From an uncultured Bacilli bacterium (GTDB taxonomy: Bacteria > Bacillota_I > Bacilli_A > RF39 > UBA660), in contig CALVRE010000031.1 in assembly GCA_944358455.1 (NCBI GenBank), forward strand, positions 1-35,717: a stretch of DNA of 35,717 nucleotides. The letters are read 5' to 3'. Both the position numbers and the translations under genes were made by a program. Position 1 is the first letter of the stretch. Each line of letters opens with the position of its first letter. Shown one piece after another: positions 18,129 to 28,528 of this stretch. The notes beneath the pieces are model-generated. The model was not told the origin of the DNA. It was given only the letters and a program-made list of their open reading frames with translations, and did no database searches.

Positions 18129-18716
18129 ATGACGCATTATTTTACGAATGATCCAAACCTGAAAAGTGATGAGAAAAAGATCACTACTTATATCGGCAAT
18201 CAAGAATTTACATTCTTTACAGATCGTGGTGTTTTTTCCAAAAAAGGTCTAGATTTTGGAACGAGATGTTTGCTAGAAACGATCGATCTAACAAGCATTA
18301 AGGGAAAAGTTTTGGATTTTGGATGTGGATATGGACCAATTGGAATCTATATAAAAAAGAATACGGATGCTCTAGTGGATATGATCGATATCAATCATCG
18401 TAGTCTACACCTAGCTTCTTTGAACGCCAAAGAAAATGGTGTCGATGTTCATATTTTTGAGAGTAATACCTATGATCAGGTGACGGGTCAATATCATTTT
18501 ATTATTACGAATCCGCCGATTCGCGTAGGAAATGAAATTTTATATCAAATTTTATTAGGAGCAAAAGAACATTTAGTAAGTGGTGGACAACTTATTTTTG
18601 TAATGAATAAAGATCAAGGAGCTAAAACGGCCATCAAGCGATTAAGTGAAAGCTATGAGGTCGAAGTTTTAGATAAAAAGAAAGGTTTTTACATTATTTG
18701 TTGTACAAACAATTGA
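18129..18716 (+). CDS. Class I SAM-dependent methyltransferase (RsmC/YbxB-like)
   Basis: This 195-residue methyltransferase sits between rplL and rpoB, where B. subtilis has ybxB. It has the SAM-binding motif LDFGCGYGPIGIYI (about 57-70), an acidic residue after strand 2 (VDMIDIN), and the NPP motif in ITNPPIRVG, typical of RsmC-like N-methyltransferases acting on RNA bases. RsmC itself methylates a guanine of 16S rRNA; the target here is assumed. It starts after GGTGGTAGG. The rpoB promoter -35 overlaps its stop region. Confidence 0.88.
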   Translation: MTHYFTNDPNLKSDEKKITTYIGNQEFTFFTDRGVFSKKGLDFGTRCLLETIDLTSIKGKVLDFGCGYGPIGIYIKKNTDALVDMIDINHRSLHLASLNAKENGVDVHIFESNTYDQVTGQYHFIITNPPIRVGNEILYQILLGAKEHLVSGGQLIFVMNKDQGAKTAIKRLSESYEVEVLDKKKGFYIICCTNN

Positions 18717-18741
18717 CAAGTTGCAAGATTTTCGGTAAAAT
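18713..18741 (+). promoter_or_regulatory. Promoter of rpoB-rpoC
   Basis: TTGACA (18713-18718), 17 bases, TAAAAT (18736-18741). The -35 overlaps the methyltransferase stop. Confidence 0.75.
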
Positions 18742-18813
18742 TATAAATTGCCGACATGTACTTTTAATAAAAGGGATGTTCTTTGTAGAAAACTAGTTTA
18801 TAGGGGTGAAATT

Positions 18814-21800
18814 GTGGCTTATACAGTTAAAAAATTTGGTGATCACCGAGAAAGAAGAAGTTACGCAAAAACGAAAAATGCGATTGAGTTAGCGAACTTA
18901 CTTGAAATTCAAAAAAAGTCTTATAATTGGTTTATCGACGAAGGAATAAAAGAAGTGTTTGAAGATATTTTTCCAGTAGAAAGTTTTACTGGAAATTTGT
19001 CGTTGGAATTAGGAAATTATTCTTTCGATGAACCTAGATATTCCATCAAGGAGTGTAAAGATCGTGATGCGACTTATGCCGCACCGATTAAAGTAGAAGC
19101 AAGATTATTTAATCATGAGACAGGGGAAGTCAAAGAACAAGAAATTTATCTTGGTGACTTACCGATCATGACAGATGGTGGAACGTTTATTATCAATGGG
19201 GCAGAACGTGTTATCGTATCGCAATTAGTACGTTCTCCAAGTGTTTATTTTGGCCACGAAGTGGACAAGAATGAACGTACCGTTATTACTTCACAAATTA
19301 TTCCAACTAGAGGTACTTGGTTAGAGTATGAGACGGATGCTAGAGATGTTATTTATGTACGTATTGACCGTACGAGAAAGGTACCAATTACAACGCTTTT
19401 GCGTGCTCTTGGATTATCGAACGATCAGGATATTTTAGATCTATTTGGAGAAGATGATTATTTAAAACGTACGATCGAAAAAGATACGAATAAAAATACT
19501 GATGAAGCACTGATCGATATCCATTCTAAATTACGTCCAGGAGAACCATCTACTTTAGATAGTGCGAAGAATCAATTGATTACTCGTTTCTTCGATGCTT
19601 TCCGCTATGATTTAGCGAAAGTTGGACGTTATAAATTCAATAAAAAATTGAATGTTTGTGATCGTTTAATCGACTGTGTTCTTGCTGAAGATATCGTCGT
19701 TGATAAAAAAGTATTATACCCAAAGGGAACATTGATCACAAAAGATATATTAGAAGAATTAAAACCAATCTTTGCTCAAGGATATGGTGTCGTAGAAGTA
19801 CCAATCAATTTAGAATTAGATACTTATAATAAAGTACAAATCGTAAAAGTATATTCAAAACGTAATCCGGAAAAAGTTGTTAAAGTAATTGGGAACGATC
19901 AATCAATCGACATTAAACGTCTTACGATTTCTGATGTTTATGCTTCTGTTTCTTATTATTTAAATCTTTTAGAAGGAATTGGCTCTTATGACGAAATCGA
20001 CCATTTATCAAATCGTCGTGTACGTCAAGTAGGAGAATTATTACAAAATCAGTTCCGTGTAGGAATTAGTCGTATTGAAAGAGTGATTCGTGACCGTATG
20101 TCAACTCAAGAGGTGACAGAGGTAACCCCTAAAACTTTAATCAATATTCGACCTCTTACTGCTGCTATTAAAGAATTCTTTGGTAGTAGTCAATTGTCAC
20201 AATTTATGGATCAAACGAATCCGATTGCCGAGCTTACGAATAAACGTCGTTTATCAAGTTTAGGACCTGGTGGACTTTCTCGTGATCGTGCTGGTATGGA
20301 AGTACGTGATGTTAATCCATCACATTATGGAAGACTTTGTCCAATTGAGTCACCAGAAGGACCAAATATCGGACTTATTACATCTTTATCAAGTTATGCT
20401 AGAGTCAATGATTATGGATTTATTATGACACCATATCGTAAAGTTGAAAATTGCAAACTTACGGATGAAATTGTCTATATGACGGCTGATGAAGAATTAG
20501 AATACTATATTTCACAAGCAACGGTTCAAGTAAATGAAAATGATGAAATTGTTCCAGAACGTGTAACCGTTCGTTACCGTGGTGAAAACTTGATGGTCGA
20601 AAAAGAAAAAATCGATTATATCGATGTTTCTCCACAACAGATCGTATCGATTACAACCAGTGCAATTCCATTCTTGGAACACGATGATGGAAAACGTGCC
20701 CTCATGGGATCTAACATGCAACGTCAAGCTATTCCACTTCTCAAAGCCGAAGCACCACTTGTAGGAACTGGTGTAGAAGCGATTGCGGCCCGTGATTCTG
20801 GTGCTGTTGTGATTGCGAAGGCAGATGGAATTGTCGACTATGTTGATGGACGTAAAATTGTTGTAAAGAATGCTAAGGGATATGACACTTACTATTTAAG
20901 TGGATTTGAACGTAGTAATGCTAGTACTTGTTACCATCAAATTCCAATTGTAAGAGTAGGTGATTCCATTCACATGGGTGAAGTAATTGCCGATGGACCA
21001 AGTACGGATAAAGGTGAAATAGCTTTAGGTAAAAATGTTACCGTCGCATTCATGAACTTTAATGGATATAACTATGAAGATGCGGTTATTTTAAATGAAC
21101 GTTTAGTAAAAGATGATGTTTATACATCGATTCATATCGAAGATTATGAAATTGAATGTCGTGATACGAAATTAGGACCTGAAGAATTTACTCGTGATAT
21201 TCCAAATGTTGGAGAAGAAGCTCGTAAGAACTTGGATGAAAACGGAATTATTCGCATTGGTACAGAAGTACATGATGATGATATTCTAGTTGGAAAAGTA
21301 ACGCCAAAAGGAATGGCTGAACTAACGAGTGAAGAAAAATTATTACATGCTATTTTTGGAGAAAAAACACGTGAAGTACGTGATACATCTCTTCGTGTAC
21401 CTCATGGTGGAGAAGGAATTGTTCACGATGTCAAAATCTTTACAAAAGAAGATTGTGATGAACTTCCTGCTGGTGTTTCTAAGAAAGTACGTATTTACAT
21501 TGCTCAAAAACGTAAGATCAGCGTTGGAGATAAAATGGCTGGACGCCATGGTAATAAAGGTGTTATTTCCTTAATTTTACCGGAAGAAGATATGCCATAT
21601 TTACCAAATGGAGAACCAGTGGATATCTTGCTAAATCCACTTGGTGTACCATCTCGTATGAATATTGGTCAGATATTGGAGATGCATTTAGGAATTGCAG
21701 CTGATAAATTAGGTATCCATGTAGCGACACCGGTTTTCGATGGTGCGACTCGTGAAGAAATTATCGATGCCTTAAAAGAAGCAGGACTTCCTGAAGACGG

Positions 21801-22428
21801 AAAGACTGATCTATACGATGGACGTACAGGAGAAAAATTCGATCATCGTATCAGTGTTGGTGTTATGTATATGATCAAATTGAATCACATGGTCGATGAT
21901 AAATTACATGCTCGTAGTACTGGTCCATATTCACTTGTTACGCAACAACCACTTGGTGGTAAAGCACAAATGGGTGGACAACGTTTCGGAGAAATGGAAG
22001 TTTGGGCACTTTACGCTTACGGTGCAGCTCATGTTCTTCAAGAAATGATGACGATTAAATCAGACGATCAAGTTGGTCGTGTAAAAGTATATGAAGCTTT
22101 AGTAAAAGGAACACCACTTCCAAAATCAGCAGTACCGGAATCATTCCGTGTATTGATCAAAGAGTTCCAAGCTTTAGGACTCGATATTACCGTACTCAAT
22201 CCAGAAGGTAAATATGTCGAATTAAAAGATTTGGAAGAAGCAGATAAAGATGCTTATTTGAGTACAGATGAAGTAGAAGAAAGTTTAACATTACCTGCAG
22301 AAGTGGAAGAAACGGAAGAAAAGACTGACGAACAAGAATATGAAGATGACTATGAAGAAGAATTCGAAGATAGTTTAGATGAATTAGAACCAACAGAAGA
22401 AGATTTAATGGAAGGGGATGAGGATTAA
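18814..22428 (+). CDS. rpoB: RNA polymerase subunit beta
   Basis: This is the beta subunit of RNA polymerase. From GTG 18814 (after AGGGGTGAA) it has 1204 residues; an upstream in-frame ATG at 18748 has no ribosome-binding site and lies by the promoter. Blocks seen are [34 protein letters not shown], the rifampicin region [20 protein letters not shown], and the C-terminal [19 protein letters not shown]. Residue 476 (codon 20239-20241) is Asn where E. coli has His526, the residue tied to natural rifampicin resistance in Mollicutes. The C-terminus carries a long Asp/Glu-rich tail of about 50 residues. The stop overlaps the rpoC start by one base. Confidence 0.98.
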   Translation: MAYTVKKFGDHRERRSYAKTKNAIELANLLEIQKKSYNWFIDEGIKEVFEDIFPVESFTGNLSLELGNYSFDEPRYSIKECKDRDATYAAPIKVEARLFNHETGEVKEQEIYLGDLPIMTDGGTFIINGAERVIVSQLVRSPSVYFGHEVDKNERTVITSQIIPTRGTWLEYETDARDVIYVRIDRTRKVPITTLLRALGLSNDQDILDLFGEDDYLKRTIEKDTNKNTDEALIDIHSKLRPGEPSTLDSAKNQLITRFFDAFRYDLAKVGRYKFNKKLNVCDRLIDCVLAEDIVVDKKVLYPKGTLITKDILEELKPIFAQGYGVVEVPINLELDTYNKVQIVKVYSKRNPEKVVKVIGNDQSIDIKRLTISDVYASVSYYLNLLEGIGSYDEIDHLSNRRVRQVGELLQNQFRVGISRIERVIRDRMSTQEVTEVTPKTLINIRPLTAAIKEFFGSSQLSQFMDQTNPIAELTNKRRLSSLGPGGLSRDRAGMEVRDVNPSHYGRLCPIESPEGPNIGLITSLSSYARVNDYGFIMTPYRKVENCKLTDEIVYMTADEELEYYISQATVQVNENDEIVPERVTVRYRGENLMVEKEKIDYIDVSPQQIVSITTSAIPFLEHDDGKRALMGSNMQRQAIPLLKAEAPLVGTGVEAIAARDSGAVVIAKADGIVDYVDGRKIVVKNAKGYDTYYLSGFERSNASTCYHQIPIVRVGDSIHMGEVIADGPSTDKGEIALGKNVTVAFMNFNGYNYEDAVILNERLVKDDVYTSIHIEDYEIECRDTKLGPEEFTRDIPNVGEEARKNLDENGIIRIGTEVHDDDILVGKVTPKGMAELTSEEKLLHAIFGEKTREVRDTSLRVPHGGEGIVHDVKIFTKEDCDELPAGVSKKVRIYIAQKRKISVGDKMAGRHGNKGVISLILPEEDMPYLPNGEPVDILLNPLGVPSRMNIGQILEMHLGIAADKLGIHVATPVFDGATREEIIDALKEAGLPEDGKTDLYDGRTGEKFDHRISVGVMYMIKLNHMVDDKLHARSTGPYSLVTQQPLGGKAQMGGQRFGEMEVWALYAYGAAHVLQEMMTIKSDDQVGRVKVYEALVKGTPLPKSAVPESFRVLIKEFQALGLDITVLNPEGKYVELKDLEEADKDAYLSTDEVEESLTLPAEVEETEEKTDEQEYEDDYEEEFEDSLDELEPTEEDLMEGDED

Positions 22429-25400
22429 TGAATGTTGATCAATTCGAAGGATTAAGAATTGCCATTGCCTCACCTGAAAAAATCAGATCATGGTCTTATG
22501 GAGAAGTAAAAAAAGCAGAAACGATTAACTATCGTACCTTAAGACCGGAACGTGATGGATTATTCTGTGAAAAAATCTTTGGACCTACCAAAGACTTTGA
22601 ATGTGCTTGTGGAAAGTACAAACGCTTAAGATATAAAAATATTATTTGTGATCGCTGTGGTGTAGAAGTTACGCGTTCTAAAGTACGTCGTGAACGTATG
22701 GGACATATCGAACTTGCTACCCCAGTGTCACATATCTGGTTCTTCAAAGGAGTACCATCTCGTATGGGACTTGTTCTTGACATGAGCCCACGTGACTTGG
22801 AAGAAGTACTTTACTTTGTAAGTTATGTCGTATTAGATCCGGGTGCTGCTCCTCTTGAGAAGAAACAGACGATCAGTGATAAAGAATATCGTGCTTACTA
22901 TGAAAAATATGGAAATAGTTTCCGTGTTGGTATGGGAGCCGAAGCAATAAAAGAATTGTTAGAACAAGTTGATTTGGAAAAAGAAGTAGCTGAAATTAAG
23001 AAAGAAATCGAAGAGATCAAGGATAGTGCTAGTCAAAAACGTGTTCGCTTGATCAAACGTTTGGATGTATTATCTGCTTTCTTAGAGTCAGGAAACCGTC
23101 CAGAATGGATGATTTTGACAGCTCTTCCTGTTATTCCGCCAGAACTTCGTCCAATGATTCAATTAGATGGTGGAAGATTTGCAACGAGCGATTTGAATGA
23201 CTTATATCGTCGTGTTATCAATCGTAACAATCGTTTAAAGAAATTAATGGATTTGGGAGCACCTTCTATCATTATTCAAAATGAAAAACGTATGCTTCAA
23301 GAAGCAGTTGATGCTTTATTCGATAATGGCCGTCGTGGACGTAATATTACTGGAGCAGGAAACAGACCATTAAAATCGTTAAGTAGTATGTTAAAAGGAA
23401 AACAAGGACGTTTCCGTCAAAACTTACTTGGTAAACGTGTCGATTATTCTGGTCGTTCTGTTATCGTTGTTGGACCAAGTTTAAAGATGTACGAATGTGG
23501 TATTCCAAAAGAAATGGCTTTGGAACTCTTTAAACCACATGTTATCAACGGATTAGTAGAAAAAGAAATCGCTTCTAATATCAAAGCTGCAAAACGTATG
23601 ATTGAAAATCAAGATCCTCGTGTATGGGACGTAGTAGAAGAAAAAATCAAAGAACATCCTGTTATGTTAAACCGTGCCCCAACACTTCATAGACTTGGTA
23701 TTCAAGCATTTGAACCAAAATTAATTGGTGGACGCGCAATTCGTTTGCACCCACTGGTTTGTACCGCATTTAATGCCGATTTCGATGGGGACCAAATGGC
23801 AGTCCATGTTCCAATTAGTGAAGAAGCACAAGCAGAAGCTCGTATTTTGATGTTAGGTGCAAATAACATTCTTTCACCAAAAGATGGAAAACCAATTGTA
23901 ACGCCGGGACAAGACATGGTTTTAGGAAACTATTACATTACACTTGAAAAAGCTGGACTTCCTGGTGAAGGTCGCGTATTTAAAGATCCAGATGAAGCAT
24001 TGATGGCATATGAAAGAAGAGAAATTACTCTCCATACTCGTATTGCTTTACCAGTGCGTGGTTTTAGACATAAGATCTTCCCAGATACTTATCAAGACAA
24101 ATATTTAGTAACGACGCCAGGAAAACTTTTATTCAACGAAATTTTCCCGGATACGTTCCAATATATTAACGATGCAAGTGACGAAAATATTGAACGCTTG
24201 ACACCATCAAAATATTTCTTGGATCGTGGAACGAATATCAGAGAAGCGATTAAAGAAATGCCTCTTGTAACCGCTTTAAACAAAGGTGCTCTTGGAAAGT
24301 TGATCGCTCAAATCTATAAACGTTATCAGACGACAGAGACCTCTGTTATGCTCGATAAATTGAAAGACTTAGGATTTAAATATTCGACTTTATCAGGAAT
24401 TTCGATTGCGATCAGCGATATTCAAGAAAGCAAGAGTAAAAAACAAATCGTCGAAGAAAGTCAAGCAATGGTCGATACGGTAAACAAACAATTTAAACGT
24501 GGTTTAATTACCGATAAAGAACGTTACGAAAAAGTTGTTGAAATCTGGAATGGAGCGAAAGATAAAGTTACGAAAGAATTGGAACAATGGTTAAAAGATA
24601 ATCCAGATAACTCTGTCGCTATGATGATTTCATCAAAAGCGCGTGGAGATATTGGATCATTTACCCAATTAGTTGGTATGCGTGGATTATTCGCAAAACC
24701 ATCTGGTGGATATGTCGAAATTCCGGTTGTTTCTTCGTTCAGTGAAGGTATTTCTATTAGTGAATTCTTCTTATCGACTCACGGTGCTCGTAAAGGAGCA
24801 GTCGATACTGCCTTAAAGACAGCAGAAGCTGGTTATTTGACTCGTCGTTTAGTAGACGTTGTTCAAGATATCATCGTAAAAGAAGAAGATTGTGGAACAG
24901 AACAAGGTGTCGTTGTAGAAACTTTTGTCAATGAAGCAGATGGAACGATTATCGAAACATTGAAAGATCGAATTGTTGGTCGTTATACAAGTAGAAAGGT
25001 ATTACATCCAGAAACGAAAGAAGTGCTTGCAGAACGTAATACCTATATTACGGAACAATTGGCTGACAAGATAATAAAAGCAGGAATTACGAAAGTACCT
25101 ATTCGAACAGTTCTTACTTGTAAAACACATCAAGGTGTTTGTAGAAAGTGTTATGGTCGTAATCTTGCAACTGGTCATATCGTGGAAACTGGTGAAGCAG
25201 TTGGTATCATGGCTGCACAATCAATTGGAGAACCTGGTACACAACTTACGATGCGTACCTTCAATACCGGTGGAGTTGCCGGAGACGATATTACACAAGG
25301 TTTACCACGTGTTCAAGAAGTATTTGAAGCTCGTAATCCAAAAGGAAAAGCGACGATTTCGGAAATTAATGGAGTCGTTTCCAATATCGAAGAAGAAAAT

Positions 25401-26063
25401 GGTAAATTTATTATCAGTGTTAAAAACGATGTGGAAACAAGAGAACATACTTCTAACTATGGTTCAAAACTAGCAGTCGAAGTAGGACAAGAAGTAAAAG
25501 CTGGAGATCGTCTTACCCATGGTGCGATTTCACCAAAAGAATTATTGGTCGTTACCGATCCAATTACGGTTCAACAATATATTTTATTAGAAATTCAGAA
25601 AGTTTATCGTAGTCAAGGTGTCGATATTTCTGATAAACACGTAGAAATTATGGCAAAACGTATGATTTCTAAGATTAAAATTGTCAATTCTGGTGATTCT
25701 TATTATTTACCAGGTACGATGGTTAATATCAATGACTTTACAAATGTCAATCAATCATTGATCCTAGAAGGTAAACGCCCAGCTACTGGTCGCCCTGTCT
25801 TACTAGGTATTACCAAGGCATCTTTAGAGACGGATTCATTCTTATCAGCCGCATCATTCCAAGAGACAACAAGAATTTTAACGGATGCTGCTATCCATGG
25901 TAAGGTTGATCACTTGAATGGTCTTAAAGAAAATGTCATCATTGGTAAATTAATTCCAGCTGGTACTGGTGCTAAAAAATATCGCCAAGTAGACTATACA
26001 TTAGAAAATGATATTCTAAATGAAGAACCATTGGAAGCACTAGAACAAGAATTGATGGATTAA
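22428..26063 (+). CDS. rpoC: RNA polymerase subunit beta'
   Basis: This is the beta' subunit, 1211 residues, of usual Bacillus-like size. The N-terminal zinc ribbon has C59, C61, C74 and C77 (CACGKY...CDRCGVEV). The catalytic [12 protein letters not shown] holds the Mg with D451, D453 and D455. The bridge-helix/trigger-loop regions follow ([38 protein letters not shown]), and a second zinc site has C-X6-C-X2-C ([11 protein letters not shown]). It is coupled to rpoB by TAATG and ends at a strong terminator. Confidence 0.98.
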   Translation: MNVDQFEGLRIAIASPEKIRSWSYGEVKKAETINYRTLRPERDGLFCEKIFGPTKDFECACGKYKRLRYKNIICDRCGVEVTRSKVRRERMGHIELATPVSHIWFFKGVPSRMGLVLDMSPRDLEEVLYFVSYVVLDPGAAPLEKKQTISDKEYRAYYEKYGNSFRVGMGAEAIKELLEQVDLEKEVAEIKKEIEEIKDSASQKRVRLIKRLDVLSAFLESGNRPEWMILTALPVIPPELRPMIQLDGGRFATSDLNDLYRRVINRNNRLKKLMDLGAPSIIIQNEKRMLQEAVDALFDNGRRGRNITGAGNRPLKSLSSMLKGKQGRFRQNLLGKRVDYSGRSVIVVGPSLKMYECGIPKEMALELFKPHVINGLVEKEIASNIKAAKRMIENQDPRVWDVVEEKIKEHPVMLNRAPTLHRLGIQAFEPKLIGGRAIRLHPLVCTAFNADFDGDQMAVHVPISEEAQAEARILMLGANNILSPKDGKPIVTPGQDMVLGNYYITLEKAGLPGEGRVFKDPDEALMAYERREITLHTRIALPVRGFRHKIFPDTYQDKYLVTTPGKLLFNEIFPDTFQYINDASDENIERLTPSKYFLDRGTNIREAIKEMPLVTALNKGALGKLIAQIYKRYQTTETSVMLDKLKDLGFKYSTLSGISIAISDIQESKSKKQIVEESQAMVDTVNKQFKRGLITDKERYEKVVEIWNGAKDKVTKELEQWLKDNPDNSVAMMISSKARGDIGSFTQLVGMRGLFAKPSGGYVEIPVVSSFSEGISISEFFLSTHGARKGAVDTALKTAEAGYLTRRLVDVVQDIIVKEEDCGTEQGVVVETFVNEADGTIIETLKDRIVGRYTSRKVLHPETKEVLAERNTYITEQLADKIIKAGITKVPIRTVLTCKTHQGVCRKCYGRNLATGHIVETGEAVGIMAAQSIGEPGTQLTMRTFNTGGVAGDDITQGLPRVQEVFEARNPKGKATISEINGVVSNIEEENGKFIISVKNDVETREHTSNYGSKLAVEVGQEVKAGDRLTHGAISPKELLVVTDPITVQQYILLEIQKVYRSQGVDISDKHVEIMAKRMISKIKIVNSGDSYYLPGTMVNINDFTNVNQSLILEGKRPATGRPVLLGITKASLETDSFLSAASFQETTRILTDAAIHGKVDHLNGLKENVIIGKLIPAGTGAKKYRQVDYTLENDILNEEPLEALEQELMD

Positions 26064-26067
26064 TCCC

Positions 26068-26096
26068 AATACCCAAGATAATCTTGGGTATTTTTT
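26068..26096 (+). terminator. Intrinsic terminator after rpoC
   Basis: AATACCCAAGA (26068-26078) pairs perfectly with TCTTGGGTATT (26082-26092) around TAA, followed by T residues. Confidence 0.95.
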
Positions 26097-26139
26097 GTAG
26101 GAAAATATCGAAAAAATCTGATTTCTATAAAAAAAATAA

Positions 26140-26168
26140 TTTGCTTTTCGACAACATCGTGTTATAAT
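26140..26168 (+). promoter_or_regulatory. Promoter of the orphan gene at 26191
   Basis: TTTGCT (26140-26145), 17 bases, TATAAT (26163-26168), followed by an AAAGGAGG ribosome-binding site. Confidence 0.7.
26147..26153 (-). promoter_or_regulatory. 0A box inside the promoter spacer
   Basis: TTCGACA is the exact reverse complement of the 0A box TGTCGAA. On the - strand the context reads TTGTCGAAAA, close to the extended Spo0A consensus. It lies just after the -35, so bound Spo0A would be expected to block polymerase (inference). Confidence 0.45.
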
Positions 26169-26190
26169 AAAAAACTAAAAGGAGGTCACT

Positions 26191-26712
26191 ATGAGGTATA
26201 GACAGAATCCCGATGGCATTACAGAAAAGTTTCTTCAAGAGTTTTATTATTCCTATTTGGACCCTTTTTCTATGGACTCTAAGGTTTCATCAATCAAAGA
26301 TTTCCGCATTAACTCTTTACCTGGATGTTCTAATTTTTCGTTTTATCGTATGGTTGAAAATCGTGTTTATGAAACGAAAGGAATTCTGTACGAAATGAAA
26401 GAATTAAATGTTTTAATGATCGAACTAGATGAAGTAGAAAAAAATGGATTTGACTCTTTTGGAAGCAAAGTACGTATATCCGTGGATGGAGAAACATTAA
26501 TATTTTCGTTAGCCAAAGAAGCATTTTCTGATCTCGATCATGTCGTCAGCACAGAAAATATTTCCGACACGCCAGAAAAAGGTAGATATTTTTCGAGAAC
26601 AGAAGAACTCAAGAAGATACCAGTTACCAAAGGCTTTAAGGTGTCTAATGTAAAACGTGACTTATCTATTTTAGAGACACCTAAAGTGAAGACATTAATA
26701 AGAAAATATTAA
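26191..26712 (+). CDS. Hypothetical protein, 173 residues, possible Spo0A target
   Basis: I do not recognise this protein. It is soluble-looking, with no signal peptide or membrane segment, starts MRYRQNPDGITEKFLQEFYY, and mixes acidic and basic stretches. The middle (about 80-115) looks like beta strands (ELNVLMIELDEVEKNG, VRISVDGETLIFSL). The C-terminus is basic. It has its own strong ribosome-binding site, a promoter with an embedded 0A box, and its own terminator, so it is a real single-gene unit. Its place between rpoC and the str operon is unusual. Confidence 0.75.
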   Translation: MRYRQNPDGITEKFLQEFYYSYLDPFSMDSKVSSIKDFRINSLPGCSNFSFYRMVENRVYETKGILYEMKELNVLMIELDEVEKNGFDSFGSKVRISVDGETLIFSLAKEAFSDLDHVVSTENISDTPEKGRYFSRTEELKKIPVTKGFKVSNVKRDLSILETPKVKTLIRKY

Positions 26713-26720
26713 GAAGGGTA

Positions 26721-26750
26721 GAAGAAAAAGATATTGTCTTTTTCTTTTAT
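26721..26750 (+). terminator. Intrinsic terminator after the orphan gene
   Basis: AGAAAAAG (26723-26730) pairs perfectly with CTTTTTCT (26738-26745), followed by TTTAT. Confidence 0.75.
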
Positions 26751-26778
26751 TGACAATTTTTTGGTTGTTTCTTATAAT
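26750..26778 (+). promoter_or_regulatory. Promoter of the NrtR-like gene
   Basis: TTGACA (26750-26755), 17 bases, TATAAT (26773-26778): a full consensus promoter. Confidence 0.9.
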
Positions 26779-26813
26779 ATAAGTGTGAATAAAACACAAA
26801 AGGGGTGGATTTT

Positions 26814-27485
26814 GTGATTGAAGAATCTATCGATTATAAGAACTATCATGAATCGATTATTAGTCTTTTTACCATTGATAAGGGAAAAGTAAAAATTTTA
26901 CTTGTTCGTAAACAAACAGAACCATATCGTGGATATTGGATTTTACCTAGTGATTTCGTACCGGTTAATCAAACATTAGAAGGTGTTTTACAAGAACTAG
27001 TATATGATAAGATTGGCTATCAGGACTTTTATATGGAACAATGTCATACGTTTAGTCGTTTGGATCGTGATCCTGATGATCGTGTCATTGCGACCTCTTA
27101 TATTGGTCTTCTTGATAGTACAACGGCCATACTCAAAAGAGAAGAACGACCTGAAGTGGAAAGTGCTTGGTTCGATATCAATGAAATTCCAAAAGTTGGA
27201 TACGATCACGAGGAAGTGATTCGTTACTCGATCGATCGTTTACGTTCAAAGATTGTGAATAGTACGGTTTTAAAAAGTCTATTTCCGAGTGATTTTACCC
27301 TTCCTGAAATACAGAAAGTATATGAAGAAATACTGGGCGTTCATCTAGATAGAAGAAATTTCAGAAAGAAGTTTATCAATCTTGGTCTCATTGAAGATAC
27401 GGGATATAAAAATGAAGGAATGAATGGAAGACCAGCAAAATTATATCGTTTTAAAGAAAATGTCAAAGAAAGAAATTTGTTTTGA
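26814..27485 (+). CDS. NrtR-like Nudix-domain transcriptional regulator
   Basis: This 223-residue protein has an N-terminal Nudix-fold domain (about 10-140) and a C-terminal winged helix (about 150-215, with LPEIQKVYEEILG, DRRNFRKKFINLGLIEDTG and GRPAKLYRF), the NrtR layout. NrtR proteins repress NAD or sugar metabolism genes and sense ADP-ribose-type ligands. The Nudix box is degenerate: LPSDFVPVNQTLEGVLQELV followed by YDK, where hydrolases have GG, RE and EE. It probably binds ligand without hydrolysing it. The start is GTG 26814, correctly spaced after AGGGGTGG; the in-frame GTG at 26805 lies within that site. The regulated genes are unknown. Confidence 0.82.
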   Translation: MIEESIDYKNYHESIISLFTIDKGKVKILLVRKQTEPYRGYWILPSDFVPVNQTLEGVLQELVYDKIGYQDFYMEQCHTFSRLDRDPDDRVIATSYIGLLDSTTAILKREERPEVESAWFDINEIPKVGYDHEEVIRYSIDRLRSKIVNSTVLKSLFPSDFTLPEIQKVYEEILGVHLDRRNFRKKFINLGLIEDTGYKNEGMNGRPAKLYRFKENVKERNLF

Positions 27486-27498
27486 AGGGAGAATGAAT

Positions 27499-27924
27499 AT
27501 GAATAATCGTGGTTGGGGACTTGCAACAATGCTTGTGCTATGTGCTATTTTAGCGTTCGCTCTTATCATATCAGCTATTATCTATGAACAAACATTTAAC
27601 GATGCTTTGCTTCCAGAGGATAATACGAGTGGTCAAGTAGAAGGAACCGAGGAATATCATACATTAGAATCCCAAGTAAATGATGCTGCCATCACATATT
27701 TTGAAAAATATTATCCAACGCTTCCCGACGGAGATAAAGTTTATGTGAGTGTAAAAAAATTACAAGTGGAAAAGATGTTAGATACCTTAACAGATGATAG
27801 TGGTAACGATTGTTCAGGATATGCTTCTTATCAAAAAGTAGATGGTTCTGCTCATTATCAAGCATATATTAAGTGTGGACGCCGTTATACGACGAGTGGA
27901 TATCGTAGCGAATTTGATGATTGA
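27499..27924 (+). CDS. Small membrane-anchored extracellular protein, function unknown
   Basis: This 141-residue protein begins MNNRGWGLATMLVL with one N-terminal hydrophobic helix (about 7-30) and then a soluble, acidic domain. The start at 27499 is chosen because AAGGGAG lies seven bases upstream; longer starts read through the end of the NrtR-like gene. The soluble part has ITYFEKYYPTLPDGDKVYV and a late C-SGYASY...YIKCG pair of Cys that could form a disulphide. The short polar leader followed by a helix recalls pseudopilins, but the usual Glu at +5 is absent. It is probably co-transcribed with the regulator, 13 bases upstream. Confidence 0.7.
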   Translation: MNNRGWGLATMLVLCAILAFALIISAIIYEQTFNDALLPEDNTSGQVEGTEEYHTLESQVNDAAITYFEKYYPTLPDGDKVYVSVKKLQVEKMLDTLTDDSGNDCSGYASYQKVDGSAHYQAYIKCGRRYTTSGYRSEFDD

Positions 27925-27964
27925 AAATTCTCGAAAAGAGGATAAAAAAAGTGTATATAAATAG

Positions 27965-27994
27965 TTGACAATCATAGAATAAAAGTGGTATATT
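27965..27994 (+). promoter_or_regulatory. Promoter of the str operon
   Basis: TTGACA (27965-27970), 18 bases, TATATT (27989-27994), upstream of the structured rpsL leader. Confidence 0.75.
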
Positions 27995-28003
27995 AATACT
28001 GCA

Positions 28004-28040
28004 TTTAATTAAGGTTTACCTCGGTAAATCTTTAATTAAG
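28004..28040 (+). ncRNA. Leader hairpin upstream of rpsL
   Basis: A long stem joins TTTAATTAAGGTTTAC (28004-28019) and GTAAATCTTTAATTAAG (28024-28040) with a four-base loop CTCG and one bulged T. No T run follows, so it is not a simple terminator. It lies between promoter and ribosome-binding site and could be an S7- or S12-responsive leader. Confidence 0.6.
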
Positions 28041-28086
28041 GACAAAAATGAAACACCTGGAAGTGTGTATAAGAAAGGAGAACAAT

Positions 28087-28506
28087 ATGCCTACAATTAA
28101 CCAATTAGTTAGAAAGAGAAGATCTGACAAAACGAGAAAAAGTAAATCTCCAGTTTTAAATATTGGATACAACAGCAAAGAAAAGAAACAAACTGTTCAA
28201 AATTCACCACAAAAACGTGGAGTATGTACTCGTGTTGGAACGATGACACCTAAGAAACCAAACTCAGCATTACGTAAATATGCTCGTGTTCGTTTAAGCA
28301 ATGGTATGGAAGTAACTGCTTACATTCCTGGAGAAGGACACAATTTACAAGAACACAGTGTGGTATTAATTCGTGGGGGACGTGTTAAGGACTTAATCGG
28401 AGTTCGTTATCATATCATTCGTGGTACAATGGATACTGCAGGTATTGAAAAACGTCGTCAAGGTCGTTCTAAATACGGAACGAAAAAACCAAAAGATAAG
28501 AAATAA
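28087..28506 (+). CDS. rpsL: 30S ribosomal protein S12
   Basis: S12 lies at the decoding centre. From ATG 28087 (after GAAAGGAG) it has 139 residues and is very Bacillus-like: [51 protein letters not shown]. The Lys residues tied to streptomycin resistance (K56/K57 and the RVKDL Lys) are wild type. However, the normally invariant Pro in RVKDLPGVRYH is Ile here ([11 protein letters not shown]). The in-frame ATG at 28048 is not used: it has no ribosome-binding site. Confidence 0.97.
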   Translation: MPTINQLVRKRRSDKTRKSKSPVLNIGYNSKEKKQTVQNSPQKRGVCTRVGTMTPKKPNSALRKYARVRLSNGMEVTAYIPGEGHNLQEHSVVLIRGGRVKDLIGVRYHIIRGTMDTAGIEKRRQGRSKYGTKKPKDKK

Positions 28507-28528
28507 TAGATAAGTAAGGAGGATAATT

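Noticed and set aside
18748-18813. Upstream in-frame ATG as the rpoB start
   Set aside because: It has no ribosome-binding site and would lie by the promoter -10; GTG 18814 with AGGGGTGAA gives the normal N-terminus.
28048-28086. Upstream in-frame ATG as the rpsL start
   Set aside because: The extra 13 residues do not match S12; the standard MPTINQL start has a proper site.
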